Shown here: positions 1 through 7,615 of the stretch, one piece after another
Layout of the letters: the number at the start of each line of letters is the position of its first letter
Numbering within the stretch: the stretch's first letter is position 1
Assembly: GCA_964459445.1 (NCBI GenBank)
Contig: CAYWMP010000174.1
Location: forward strand, 1 to 12,739
Direction: 5' to 3'
Origin: CAYWMP01 sp964459445
GTDB lineage: Bacteria; Desulfobacterota; DSM-4660; Desulfatiglandales; HGW-15
Length of the DNA: 12,739 nt
Made by a program: the position numbers and the translations under genes
The notes under the pieces: model-generated
What the model saw: the letters and a program-made list of their open reading frames with translations, nothing else
What the model was told of the DNA's origin: nothing
Databases searched by the model: none

Positions 1-526
1 GGGATGCGAGGGAGAGCCCTTGACGGAGTATGAACTCATCGCTGACAGCATCCGAGAAATCCGTAGACACACTGAGAATGGGACCATAAACCTGAACACC
101 AACGGGAGCTGGCCGGATCGCGTGCGTCTTATCGCAGAGAGCGGTTTGGATGCTATACGGATCAGTCTCAACAGTGCCCGACCCGAATTCTACAACGCCT
201 ATTACAGACCAAGAGATTATGGTTTTAGTGATGTTGAAGCATCCATAACCCTTTCTACTGAAATGGGGCTCTATACGATGCTGAACTACCTCGTTTTTCC
301 GGGAATAACAGATCAGGAGGAAGAGGTGGAGGCCCTCAAAAGCCTTATCAAGAGAACGAATCTCAATTTCGTTCACCTGAAGAATCTAAACATTGACCCC
401 AAACTTTATGTTGACCGTATGCCAAAAAGGGATTCACCGGTTTTGGGTATCAAAAAAATGGTGGATACCCTAAAGGCGACTTTTCCGAATTTGGAATTGG
501 GGTATTTTAACCAGGCCGTGAGGTAG
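1..526 (+). CDS. radical SAM domain protein, C-terminal part (5' end outside window)
   Basis: The reading frame is open from base 2 to the stop at 524-526, giving 174 residues of a protein that begins outside the window. The first visible residues read GCEGEPLTEYE, which matches the GGEPL-type motif on the second strand of a radical SAM barrel. It is followed by LNTNGSWPDRV (TNG motif) and by IRISLNSARPEFYNAYYRP, typical of the barrel strand carrying ISLNS. The CxxxCxxC cluster motif would lie upstream and cannot be seen. A TTG at base 20 is an internal Leu codon of the GEPL motif, not a start. The tail is short and has no extra Cys-rich (SPASM-type) cluster domain. The gene converges on purD and shares a terminator with it. 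The family is clear, but the substrate and reaction cannot be deduced from this fragment. Confidence 0.8.
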   Translation, partial: GCEGEPLTEYELIADSIREIRRHTENGTINLNTNGSWPDRVRLIAESGLDAIRISLNSARPEFYNAYYRPRDYGFSDVEASITLSTEMGLYTMLNYLVFPGITDQEEEVEALKSLIKRTNLNFVHLKNLNIDPKLYVDRMPKRDSPVLGIKKMVDTLKATFPNLELGYFNQAVR

Positions 527-532
527 AACTGA

Positions 533-562
533 AAAAGGCCTGACCTCTGGATCAGGACTTTT
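533..562. terminator. bidirectional intrinsic terminator between radical SAM gene and purD
   Basis: CCTGA (539-543) pairs with TCAGG (552-556). Inside it CC (544-545) pairs with GG (549-550), leaving A551 bulged and a TCT loop. Outside the G538/A557 mismatch, AAAAG (533-537) pairs with CTTTT (558-562). The A-run on one side and the T-run on the other give a U-tract in both directions, as expected between two convergent genes whose stops lie at 526 (plus) and 566 (minus). Confidence 0.7.
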
Positions 563-565
563 ACT

Positions 566-1924
566 TTAAATCCCAATTGTTTTTCGAAAGCGCATACAGT
601 TTGTTTCGTTGTTTTTGTGATCTACGAAAACCAGTTTTTCAATATTCCGATAGGCCTTTTCCCTGGCCCCTTCCAATGAGGAAGCCCCTGCCACCAGGTG
701 GAGCACCCTGCCACCGTAGGTTACCAGCCCTTTTTCATCATCTTGATCGACCCCTGCAAAATACACCGCCACGCCCTTATCGATGTCATCGAATCCTTTG
801 ATTCGATGCCCTTTCCCATAGCGACCGGGGTATCCCTTGTTCCATCCCTTAGATGCCTTTGAACGGCCTTCCATGGCAATCACATCTACATAATGCTGGT
901 TATTCCAGACCTGCTTGACCTGATCCAAGGTGCCGTCATTCACAGCCATCCCTATTTCAAAGAGGTCGGTACTCAATTTGCGGGCGAGCACTTCCCATTC
1001 GGGATCGCCGTGCCTTACATTGATTTCAAATACATCAAGGTTTTCATAGGGGTCCAAATTAAGCCCAAAATACAAAACCCCCTTGTAGGCCCATCCAAGA
1101 TCGTTATAGACGGCATTAACGGTGGGATTTACGATTTCCTTAATGATTCGGTTAACCAGCCAGGGCGTGACCAGTTTATGGGGACAATAACAGCCGGTCC
1201 CTCCGGTATTGAGGTTCCCGCCGAATTTCTTGATGGAATCCGTGTCATCCGGATCAAATGCCGGTTTGTAATCTTGGGCAAACATCCTCAGGGGAAGGAT
1301 GTGTTCCCCATCCAGGTATACAAAAAAAGATATTTCCGTACCGTATTTCCTTTCTTCTATGACCACCCTGTTTCCGGAGTCTCCAAATGCTTTATCAACC
1401 ATGATACGTTCTATGGCGGCTTCCGCATCCGGGACATCCTCGCAAACGATGGCCCCCTTTCCCGCAGCGAGGCCGTTTGCCTTTACCACGACCTGATACC
1501 CGATATTTCGCACGTATTTCTTGGCTTCTAAAGGATTCTCGAAGACTCGATACTCTGGCTTTGGGACGCCTATCCCGGTCAGAAGATCATCGGTAAAGGC
1601 ACGGTCACTTTCCAATCGGGCAAATTCTTTCCTAGGGCCCACGGATTTTATATCTCTGGCGCTCAGGACGTCGATCAATCCCTCGCCCAGGGGATTCTCC
1701 GACCCCACATCAACCAGGTCCACGCCCTCTTCCACGCAAAAATTCGCCACGTCATTGAAATCCCCCAGTTTGATGAGATCGATAAGCCCCCTTTGGCCTT
1801 TTGGTGTGAAAAGCACCCCCGGATTTCCAGGGGCAAAATAGACCTTATCCACATGTTGGCTGTCCGCGTAGCTATCCGCCAGGCAGTGATCCCTTCCGCC
1901 AGAACCATAAACCAGTACTTTCAT
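566..1924 (-). CDS. purD: phosphoribosylamine--glycine ligase (GAR synthetase) family protein, divergent
   Basis: This 452-residue ATP-grasp protein has the full PurD layout. The N-terminal Rossmann-like domain begins MKVLVYGSGGRDH and continues with YFAPGNPG. The ATP-grasp core carries VVVKANGLAAGKGA (146-159) and VVIEERKYGTEISFF (187-201). NTGGTGCYCP (239-248) and FEINVRHGDPEWE (299-311) cover the metal and substrate site. PurD makes glycinamide ribonucleotide from phosphoribosylamine, glycine and ATP in the cytoplasm. Several normally near-invariant spots differ: GSEN for GPEA/GPEV, KANG for KADG, NTGGTGCY for NTGGMGAY, and RHGDPEWE for RFGDPETQ. The length is slightly above the usual ~420-430. 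The ATG at 1922-1924 has an AAGGAGA ribosome site (1934-1940) 9 nt upstream and its own promoter. No other pur gene is nearby. It could be the true PurD of a divergent lineage or a paralogue with altered substrate. Confidence 0.85.
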   Translation of the reverse strand: MKVLVYGSGGRDHCLADSYADSQHVDKVYFAPGNPGVLFTPKGQRGLIDLIKLGDFNDVANFCVEEGVDLVDVGSENPLGEGLIDVLSARDIKSVGPRKEFARLESDRAFTDDLLTGIGVPKPEYRVFENPLEAKKYVRNIGYQVVVKANGLAAGKGAIVCEDVPDAEAAIERIMVDKAFGDSGNRVVIEERKYGTEISFFVYLDGEHILPLRMFAQDYKPAFDPDDTDSIKKFGGNLNTGGTGCYCPHKLVTPWLVNRIIKEIVNPTVNAVYNDLGWAYKGVLYFGLNLDPYENLDVFEINVRHGDPEWEVLARKLSTDLFEIGMAVNDGTLDQVKQVWNNQHYVDVIAMEGRSKASKGWNKGYPGRYGKGHRIKGFDDIDKGVAVYFAGVDQDDEKGLVTYGGRVLHLVAGASSLEGAREKAYRNIEKLVFVDHKNNETNCMRFRKTIGI

Positions 1925-1996
1925 CTTGAATCATCTCCTTCATCTAAACTTGAAATCTCATCTGTAATTCATTGGGATCCAAGCTCAATTTTCGCG

Positions 1997-2025
1997 AGTA
2001 TATTGGAGTGGTGCTACCGTGTCAA
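1997..2025 (-). promoter_or_regulatory. sigma70-type promoter for purD
   Basis: On the minus strand TTGACA (2025-2020) is followed by a 17 nt spacer and TATACT (2002-1997). That is a perfect -35 and a 5/6 -10 at optimal spacing. Transcription would start near 1990, leaving a leader of about 65 nt before the purD ATG. Confidence 0.65.
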
Positions 2026-2076
2026 GAAGCGGCAGAAAACCGATAAATTGAGAAGATTCAAACGGTTAGTTTTTTA

Positions 2077-2105
2077 TTGTCAATTAGGCGTTTTTACGCT
2101 TTAAT
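2077..2105 (+). promoter_or_regulatory. sigma70-type promoter for the lipoprotein-coaBC-UDG-nfeD-slipin operon
   Basis: TTGTCA (2077-2082), a 17 nt spacer and TTTAAT (2100-2105) match the consensus 5/6 and 5/6. The expected start is near 2112, about 90 nt before the lipoprotein ATG. The spacer contains a small palindrome, GCGT-TTTT-ACGC (2088-2099), which might be an operator but is too short to be sure. The promoter sits about 50 nt from the divergent purD promoter. Confidence 0.5.
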
Positions 2106-2202
2106 GAAAAAAATTGAGTTCCTGATGTAATATTAAGATGGATAAAAGCATAGCCTTAGGCATCGATTTGGCTGGTTCTCTCCAACAACCTAGGAGGGTG
2201 TA

Positions 2203-3054
2203 ATGAAGGCATCTATACTCACCGTTCCCACCTGTCTCGCAATCCTGCTGTTCGGAGCCGGTTGTTCTCAAGAGGAATCCCTCCCACCGCCGCCAAAACC
2301 GGCAAAGGTGATCAAACCCATTATCCAACCGATTCCTGAAGAAGTTGAGACTTCGGTAGTTACGGAGGAGAAAGGGGCTGCGACCTCCATAGCGGTAAAG
2401 GAGACAAAGGCGGCGCCCGCAGCAACTCCTGAACAAGCGAAGGAAAAAAACGAACCGGAGAAAGTGGAGGCCTTAGGACAACCCCAAAAAGAGGAAAAAG
2501 CTGAAGAACCTAAGGAGATCGCAGCCAAGCAGGAGAAAACGGCGCCGAAAAGAGTGGATGGGTTCTATGTTGTGAAGAAAGGGGATACCCTTTCCAACAT
2601 TTCTGCGAGGGAAGATGTTTACGGAGATCCGCTGAAATGGCCCATTCTCTATCGGATCAATGTTAATCAGTTGAGAAGTATGACCATGGGGGAGGACCTG
2701 CCGGAAAGAACACTTGCTGAGGGACTCAAGATAGAAATCATCTCTCCTGAGAAAATCAAAGGGAATCTTCAAAAGCAGATGCAGAGCCCCTGGATTGTCA
2801 ATATCCTCTCCGCTCAATCAAAGCAAAAGGTTGTTCCCACGGCTGCAAGGTTGGCAAAAGAAGGTTATCCTGTTTATATAACCAAAGCCAACGTGAAGGG
2901 TAAGGAATACATGAGAGTCCGCGTTGGTTTTTACAAGGACCAGGCCTCGGCAAATGATGCGAGTAAAAAGATCAAGGCCGTGCTAAACTATAAGCATACA
3001 TGGATAACCAAAGTGGAAAAGGCGGAGTTGGAAGAGTTCGGCGGATTTTTATGA
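2203..3054 (+). CDS. LysM and SPOR domain lipoprotein
   Basis: This 283-residue envelope protein has no assigned gene symbol. Residues 1-20 are a hydrophobic signal peptide ending LLFGAG before Cys21, a plausible though imperfect lipobox (Gly rather than Leu at -3), so it is probably a periplasm-facing lipoprotein. Residues about 22-118 are a low-complexity Pro/Glu/Lys/Ala-rich linker, as often used to span the periplasm. A LysM domain follows (about 121-181: FYVVKKGDTLSNISAR, then WPILYRIN). A SPOR-type domain covers about 196-272 (WIVNILSAQSKQ, VYITKANVKGKEYMRVRVGFY). Both domains bind peptidoglycan: LysM binds the GlcNAc backbone and SPOR binds denuded glycans at division sites. AGGAGG at 2192-2197 lies 5 nt before the ATG. 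The stop overlaps the coaBC start (ATGA), so it is the first gene of an operon. A role in wall binding or cell division is inferred. Confidence 0.85.
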   Translation: MKASILTVPTCLAILLFGAGCSQEESLPPPPKPAKVIKPIIQPIPEEVETSVVTEEKGAATSIAVKETKAAPAATPEQAKEKNEPEKVEALGQPQKEEKAEEPKEIAAKQEKTAPKRVDGFYVVKKGDTLSNISAREDVYGDPLKWPILYRINVNQLRSMTMGEDLPERTLAEGLKIEIISPEKIKGNLQKQMQSPWIVNILSAQSKQKVVPTAARLAKEGYPVYITKANVKGKEYMRVRVGFYKDQASANDASKKIKAVLNYKHTWITKVEKAELEEFGGFL

Positions 3055-4250
3055 AAGATAAGAAGATCATCATAGGTGTGAGTGGCGGGATCGCCGTTTA
3101 CAAGACGTCAGAGCTGGTCCGACTCTTGGTCAAAGAAGGAGCCGAAATAAAAGTGGCCATGACGGCGAATGCGGCCAAGTTTGTCACCCCTCTAACCTTC
3201 GAATCTCTGTCTGGCAACAGGGTCGTATGGGATATGTGGGACCACGGCGCTGTTCCTATGGGCCATATCACATGGGGCCAGGAATCGGATTTAATCATCC
3301 TGGCTCCGGCTACCGCCAACTTTATCGGCAAAATGGCCCACGGCATAGGGGACGATTTCCTGTCCACGATGATGCTTGCCGCCACAGCAAAAATATTGGT
3401 ATGTCCTTCCATGAATACGCATATGCTCATGAATCCTGCGGTCCAAGAAAATATGAGGCTTTTGAGGGAGCGCGGGCATATCATCATGGAGCCGGCGGAG
3501 GGAGAACTGGCCTGTAAGGCCGAGGGACGCGGCAGGCTGCCTGAGCCTTTAGAAATCCTTGAAGAGGCAAAGAGACTTCTGAAGGAACAGGATCTTTCGG
3601 GCATGAGAGTGCTGGTTACGGCGGGTGCTACCCAGGAACCAATTGACCCGGTGAGATACCTGACAAACAGGTCGAGCGGGAAAATGGGATTTGCCCTGGC
3701 CGAGGCCGCATGCCGGAGAGGGGCTCAAGTTTCGCTTGTGAGTGGCGCTACCGCTCTGGCGCCGCCCCATGGCGTGGGCTATACACCTGTGAGGACCACG
3801 GAGGAAATGAGGAGGGAGGTCCTAGAACAGGCCCAGGCCAGTGATGTTATCATCAAGGCAGCGGCGGTCCTTGACTATAAACCCCGTGAGACCGCAGAGC
3901 ATAAGATCAAAAAGAACGAAAACATTCAGACACTGGAACTGGTGAGAACGCCTGATATACTCGCGGAGCTGGGCAAGCGGCGTAAAGAAAACCATTGTGT
4001 CCTTGTGGGTTTTGCAGCGGAAACGGAAGACCTTTTGGACAATGCAAAAGAAAAGCTGGAACGAAAAAATCTGGATATGATTGTTGCCAATGATGTATCC
4101 AGAGAGGACGCCGGATTTGAGTCGGACACCAATCTGGTAAAAATCATCGGCAGGGACGGTCGCATCGAAGATCTGCCGATGATGACAAAGCAGGAGGTGG
4201 CTGATCAAATTTTGGATAGAATAAAAGGGCTATGGGAAAGAGTATCGTAG
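3051..4250 (+). CDS. coaBC: bifunctional phosphopantothenoylcysteine decarboxylase / phosphopantothenate--cysteine ligase
   Basis: This 399-residue enzyme carries out two successive coenzyme A steps: ligation of cysteine to 4'-phosphopantothenate (CoaB), then FMN-dependent decarboxylation to 4'-phosphopantetheine (CoaC). The CoaC half (1-180) shows the flavin motif GVSGGIAVYK (9-18), the active-site His in MGHITW (His72), LAPATANFIGK (84-94), the substrate clamp PSMNTHM (Asn122) and the catalytic Cys in GELACKAEGRGR (Cys155). The CoaB half (from about 185) has LVTAGATQEPIDPVRYLTN, SSGKMG, AAAVLDYKP and KIKK (285-288). The clamp has Leu where Trp is commoner, and Lys follows the catalytic Cys where Gly is usual. 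An in-frame ATG at 3000 lies deep inside the upstream gene; the start at 3051 forms an ATGA overlap with that gene's stop and begins MKDKKIIIGVSGG as the family does. The ribosome site is weak, so translation is probably coupled. Confidence 0.95.
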   Translation: MKDKKIIIGVSGGIAVYKTSELVRLLVKEGAEIKVAMTANAAKFVTPLTFESLSGNRVVWDMWDHGAVPMGHITWGQESDLIILAPATANFIGKMAHGIGDDFLSTMMLAATAKILVCPSMNTHMLMNPAVQENMRLLRERGHIIMEPAEGELACKAEGRGRLPEPLEILEEAKRLLKEQDLSGMRVLVTAGATQEPIDPVRYLTNRSSGKMGFALAEAACRRGAQVSLVSGATALAPPHGVGYTPVRTTEEMRREVLEQAQASDVIIKAAAVLDYKPRETAEHKIKKNENIQTLELVRTPDILAELGKRRKENHCVLVGFAAETEDLLDNAKEKLERKNLDMIVANDVSREDAGFESDTNLVKIIGRDGRIEDLPMMTKQEVADQILDRIKGLWERVS

Positions 4251-4948
4251 GTCCGGAGGTCGAACTAAGGGAGATTGTGGGTCACCTGATGGGCCACATG
4301 AAGGTCAGCAAAGAAATGGGCCTGGAACCGCCTGCGTTATCTCCTTCAACCCTGGGCTATCTTCAAACCAGATCCTCTCATATGGATTCATTAAAGGATC
4401 TGAGGGATCATATCGGGGATTGCAAGCGGTGCAAACTCCAAAAGGGCAGAACGACCCTGGTATTTGGCGAGGGTTCATCCAAATCAAATTTAATCTTCGT
4501 GGGAGAAGGCCCGGGGCGTGAAGAAGACCAGGCAGGCAGACCCTTCGTTGGAGAAGCAGGAAGGTTGTTGACAAAAATAATAGAGGCCATGGGTTTAACC
4601 CGGGAGAATGTTTACATATGCAACGTGGTGAAGTGTCGGCCTCCCCGAAATCGCGACCCTGAGGCGGACGAGATAGAAACCTGCTTTCCCTTTTTAGAGA
4701 AACAAATCGAACTGATAGGTCCGGATGTGATCTGCAGCCTCGGCAGGGTCGCAGGCCAGGCGTTCCTGGGAAAGGCATTTAAGATCTCGGAGCAACGGGG
4801 TCGATGGCAAAGTTTTATGGATATTCCCTTGATGCCCACCTATCATCCTGCATACCTTCTTCGGAATCCGTCAGCCAAGCGGCAAGTTTGGGATGACGTG
4901 CAGAGGATTATGGGACGTCTGGGATTGGAGGTAAAAAGAAATGTTTAG
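4232..4948 (+). CDS. type 4 (family 4) uracil-DNA glycosylase, Fe-S cluster containing
   Basis: This 238-residue DNA repair enzyme removes uracil from DNA arising by cytosine deamination or dUTP incorporation. Four cysteines occur at the spacing typical of family 4 UDGs: Cys64 and Cys67 (CKRC), Cys135 (VVKCRPP) and Cys151 (ETCFPF), the usual ligands of a 4Fe-4S cluster. Motif A is VGEGPGREEDQAGRPFVG (90-107). YICNVVKCRPPRNRDP is strongly conserved in the family, and motif B is HPAYLLRNP (205-213). About 50 residues precede the conserved domain, which is common outside thermophiles. The start at 4232 overlaps coaBC by 19 nt with only a weak upstream AAAAGGG, so the exact start is less certain. 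The next gene's start overlaps this stop. Confidence 0.93.
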   Translation: MGKSIVGPEVELREIVGHLMGHMKVSKEMGLEPPALSPSTLGYLQTRSSHMDSLKDLRDHIGDCKRCKLQKGRTTLVFGEGSSKSNLIFVGEGPGREEDQAGRPFVGEAGRLLTKIIEAMGLTRENVYICNVVKCRPPRNRDPEADEIETCFPFLEKQIELIGPDVICSLGRVAGQAFLGKAFKISEQRGRWQSFMDIPLMPTYHPAYLLRNPSAKRQVWDDVQRIMGRLGLEVKRNV

Positions 4949-6245
4949 GGAGCGTTGGATCGGGTACCTGGGGGTGTTTCTCATTGGGGTTTTTTTCTTT
5001 TCCATGTCTCTGTCTTCCAATGATGCCCCTGCATCACCGGGGGGGCAGGCCCTGATCATTGAACTGGAAGGGGCGATCAATCCCGGCACGGCGACCTATG
5101 TCGAAAGGGGTCTGAAGGAGGCCAAGGAGCGGGGGGTCGCCATTGCCATCCTTCGCATGGATACTCCGGGCGGCCTGGGATCATCGATGCGAACCATTAT
5201 AAAGGCCATCCTTAATTCGCCTGTCCCTGTGGCCGTATGGGTAGGCCCAAGGGGGGCCGGCGCCGCTTCGGCCGGTGTGATGGTGACCGTTGCAGGACAT
5301 GTTGCGGCCATGGCTCCCGGAACAAACATCGGTGCCGCCCACCCCGTGATGGCAGGCGGCAAGGACATCGAGTCGACCATGTCCGAGAAAGTCACCAACG
5401 ATATGGCTTCCTATGGTCGAGGGATCGCCCGGGACAAGGGAAGGAACGGCGAGTGGGTGGAAAGGGCTATCCGTGAAAGTGTTTCCGTGACCGCGGACGA
5501 GGCACTTAAGATTAACGTCATTGATTTGGTTGCCAAGGACATCGATGATCTGCTCAAACAGATCGACGGAAAGGAGGTCACTCTTTCAACGGGAAAAGTC
5601 ACGCTTCAGACCTCGGATTTATCCAAAGAGTATTTCAAACCAGGATTCAGGGACAGGGTTCTTCGCACCATCAGTGATCCCAATATTTCCTATATCCTCA
5701 TGCTCATCGGACTTGCAGGACTCTATTTTGAGTTCTCCAACCCAGGGGCTATTTTCCCGGGCGTGATCGGCGCCATATCACTGATAATTGCTTTTTACTC
5801 CTTTCAAACACTTCCCGTAAATTACGCAGGTCTTATCCTTATCGCACTGGCTGTAATATTCTTTGTCGCCGAAACCCAGATTCCGAGTTATGGTGTCCTA
5901 TCCATTGGCGGTCTCGTTTCATTGACTTTAGGGTCCATCATGTTGTTTGAGGATGTCCGTGTTTCACTTAAATTGATGTTGCCGACGATTATCCTGGTGG
6001 GCGGATTTTTTGTCGCAGTGGCGGGACTGGCTTTTAGGGCCCATAAAGCAAAACCAAGGGGAGGAACAGAGGGCCTTGTTGGAAAGGTGGGTGTTGTCAG
6101 AGAAGAGATTGATCCGGAAGGACTGGTGTTTGTCCGTGGCGAGTATTGGAGAGCCGTATCAAAGGAAAAACTCGAACCGGGTGAAAAGGTGGAAGTGGAA
6201 AGTCTCGAGGGATTGGAATTGAAGGTCAGAAGAATAGAAGACTGA
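4941..6245 (+). CDS. NfeD-family membrane-bound serine protease (ClpP-class)
   Basis: This 434-residue protein has three parts. After an N-terminal signal anchor (about 7-24) a ClpP-like protease domain runs from about 36 to 230. It contains ILRMDTPGGLGSSM (70-83), the nucleophile Ser110 in RGAGAASAGVM and, 40 residues later, Lys150 in SEKVTND, the Ser-Lys dyad pattern of this family. Four or five hydrophobic membrane segments follow (about 248-266, 270-288, 293-311, 317-336 and 345-366). A soluble OB-fold NfeD domain (about 375-432; GLVGKVGVVRE, YWRAVS) ends the protein. Archaeal relatives cleave the C-terminal region of their stomatin partner, and the next gene here is such a partner. GGAGGT at 4927-4932 lies 8 nt before the ATG, and the start overlaps the UDG stop by 8 nt. 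A membrane quality-control role is inferred from relatives. Confidence 0.92.
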   Translation: MFRERWIGYLGVFLIGVFFFSMSLSSNDAPASPGGQALIIELEGAINPGTATYVERGLKEAKERGVAIAILRMDTPGGLGSSMRTIIKAILNSPVPVAVWVGPRGAGAASAGVMVTVAGHVAAMAPGTNIGAAHPVMAGGKDIESTMSEKVTNDMASYGRGIARDKGRNGEWVERAIRESVSVTADEALKINVIDLVAKDIDDLLKQIDGKEVTLSTGKVTLQTSDLSKEYFKPGFRDRVLRTISDPNISYILMLIGLAGLYFEFSNPGAIFPGVIGAISLIIAFYSFQTLPVNYAGLILIALAVIFFVAETQIPSYGVLSIGGLVSLTLGSIMLFEDVRVSLKLMLPTIILVGGFFVAVAGLAFRAHKAKPRGGTEGLVGKVGVVREEIDPEGLVFVRGEYWRAVSKEKLEPGEKVEVESLEGLELKVRRIED

Positions 6246-6269
6246 GAATCTTAAACAAGGAGGATTAAG

Positions 6270-7007
6270 ATGTTTTATATCGTTGCTCTAGTGCTCATAG
6301 TTCTTTTCCTCGCATCGGCCATTCGGATTTTGAGGGAATATGAACGGGGCGTCATCTTCAGATTGGGCCGGGTGATTAAGACGAAAGGCCCGGGATTGAT
6401 CATTCTCATTCCCGTCATCGATAAGATGGTGAAAGTGAGCTTGCGGCTTGTGACCATGGACGTGCCTTCGCAGGATGTCATCACGAAGGACAACGTCTCT
6501 ATCAAAGTCAATGCGGTCGTTTACTTCCGTGTTATGGAACCCACCGCAGCCACCATCGAAGTTGAGAATTATCTCTTTGCCACATCCCAATTGGCCCAGA
6601 CCACCCTGCGGAGCGTGTGCGGTCAGGTAGAGTTGGATGAGCTCCTCTCGGAAAGAGAAAAAATTAATACGGAATTGCAGGACATCCTGGACAAACACAC
6701 GGATCCCTGGGGCATTAAGGTGTCGACCGTTGAAGTGAAACATATCGATTTGCCTCAGGAGATGCAGCGGGCCATGGCCAAGCAGGCTGAAGCGGAAAGG
6801 GAACGGCGGGCCAAGGTCATCAATGCGGAGGGTGAATTCCAGGCAGCCGACCGCTTGGCTGAGGCAGCAGATATCATCGGGAAACATCCCGCGGCGCTCC
6901 AACTCAGATATCTCCAGACTTTGAGAGAGATATCCGCAGAGAACAATTCCACTACGCTATTTCCCATTCCGATTGATCTCTTGCGGCCGTTTCTGAAAAA
7001 CGAATAG
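6270..7007 (+). CDS. slipin / stomatin-like SPFH-domain membrane protein
   Basis: This 245-residue protein has an N-terminal membrane hairpin or anchor (1-18, MFYIVALVLIVLFLASA). It continues into a classical stomatin SPFH domain: REYERGVIFRLGRV, GPGLIILIPVID, LRLVTMDVPSQDVITKDNV, VNAVVYFRV and TTLRSVCGQVELDELLSERE. The C-terminal part from about 165 is an Ala/Glu/Arg-rich coiled coil (MQRAMAKQAEAERERRAKVI) with the usual tail ALQLRYLQTLREISAENNSTTLFPIP. Such proteins oligomerise into membrane microdomain scaffolds and are the known partner and substrate of NfeD proteases, encoded immediately upstream across a 24 nt gap. AAGGAGG at 6257-6263 lies 6 nt before the ATG. It is the last gene of the tightly packed run starting at 2203. 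Confidence 0.93.
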   Translation: MFYIVALVLIVLFLASAIRILREYERGVIFRLGRVIKTKGPGLIILIPVIDKMVKVSLRLVTMDVPSQDVITKDNVSIKVNAVVYFRVMEPTAATIEVENYLFATSQLAQTTLRSVCGQVELDELLSEREKINTELQDILDKHTDPWGIKVSTVEVKHIDLPQEMQRAMAKQAEAERERRAKVINAEGEFQAADRLAEAADIIGKHPAALQLRYLQTLREISAENNSTTLFPIPIDLLRPFLKNE

Positions 7008-7141
7008 GCGTTCATTACCCCAACTGAACGAAAAAGGCTTAATGGGGAGTTGTCCGTTATTTGTTGAACGTTATTCCTGTTAATGTCATTTGGTATTCCA
7101 TTCAAACACTCAACGTAGAACCAGGGAAGGGGAGATATAAT

Positions 7142-7534
7142 ATGGCAGAAGAAAAAAAAGAACAGGAGCAGAAGGAAGAAGCTAAGGAAAAAGAAGAGAA
7201 AAAGGCGGAGGCGGAGAAGCCGCTTGACAAGATGACGGCCAAGGAATTGCGAGAGGTCGCACTAGAGATCGACGGTATTACCGGTGTCCATGCCATGAAA
7301 AAGGCTGAGTTATTAGAGGCGATAAAGGAGGCCAAAGGAATCAAGGATGAGGAACCGGCCAAAAAGAAAGTAGAAAGGGGGACGCTCACTGTAAAGGAGC
7401 TCAAAGAAAAGATCCGCACGCTTCAAGAGGAAAAGAAAGCGGCCCGCACTGCCAAGGACAAGGTCAAGATTGACGTTCTCAGACGGCGCATCAATCGTCT
7501 CAAGAAACAAACGAGAAAGGTAGCTCGGGCCTGA
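7142..7534 (+). CDS. small Rho_N-domain (SAP-like) charged protein
   Basis: This 130-residue, very highly charged protein contains no Cys or Trp. Residues 1-26 are almost purely Glu/Lys/Gln/Ala, a disordered or coiled-coil leader. Residues about 27-65 (LDKMTAKELREVALEIDGITG, then MKKAELLEAIKEA) match the helical N-terminal domain of transcription terminator Rho, a SAP-like nucleic-acid-binding fold. The remainder (81-130) is a basic, helix-forming segment ending RRRINRLKKQTRKVARA, likely to contact nucleic acid. The helicase core of Rho is absent, so this is not Rho itself. A longer frame could begin at a TTG at 7061, but the ATG at 7142 has AAGGGGAG (7127-7134) 7 nt upstream and starts the charged leader cleanly. 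A strong terminator follows. Nucleic-acid binding is inferred; the actual role is unknown. Confidence 0.8.
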   Translation: MAEEKKEQEQKEEAKEKEEKKAEAEKPLDKMTAKELREVALEIDGITGVHAMKKAELLEAIKEAKGIKDEEPAKKKVERGTLTVKELKEKIRTLQEEKKAARTAKDKVKIDVLRRRINRLKKQTRKVARA

Positions 7535-7551
7535 AATGGGTTTTAACAATG

Positions 7552-7594
7552 AGCAGGCCTTCAGGATGAAAATCCTGGGCCTGCTTTTGTTTTG
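7552..7594 (+). terminator. strong intrinsic terminator after the Rho_N-domain gene
   Basis: AGCAGGC (7552-7558) pairs with GCCTGCT (7579-7585). After a small internal loop, CAGGAT (7562-7567) pairs with ATCCTG (7572-7577) around a GAAA tetraloop. The stem runs into TTTTGTTTTG. This separates the 2203-7534 block from the isoprenoid and tetrapyrrole genes. Confidence 0.88.
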
Positions 7595-7615
7595 TGGCGG
7601 TCCTTGGCAGAGTGG

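Noticed and set aside
20..526. TTG at 20 as the start of the first gene
   Set aside because: The TTG is the Leu codon of the GEPL motif and the frame is open to the window edge, so the gene simply enters from outside.
893..1531. Long plus-strand open frame (212 codons) opposite purD
   Set aside because: It is antisense to a clear PurD coding frame, has no recognisable domain and no ribosome site, and its length is explained by the codon structure of purD.
3000..3050. Longer coaBC start at 3000
   Set aside because: The added 17 residues lie inside the upstream lipoprotein gene and have no family similarity. The ATG at 3051 gives the ATGA overlap and the usual N-terminus.
7009..7030. CGTTCA / TGAACG inverted repeat after the slipin gene as a terminator
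   Set aside because: The stem is only 6 bp with a 10 nt loop and is followed by A residues, not a U-tract. A further TGAACG at 7065-7070 suggests at most a weak operator.
7061..7141. Rho_N-domain gene starting at TTG 7061
   Set aside because: The extension is hydrophobic and unlike the rest, while ATG 7142 has a good ribosome site.
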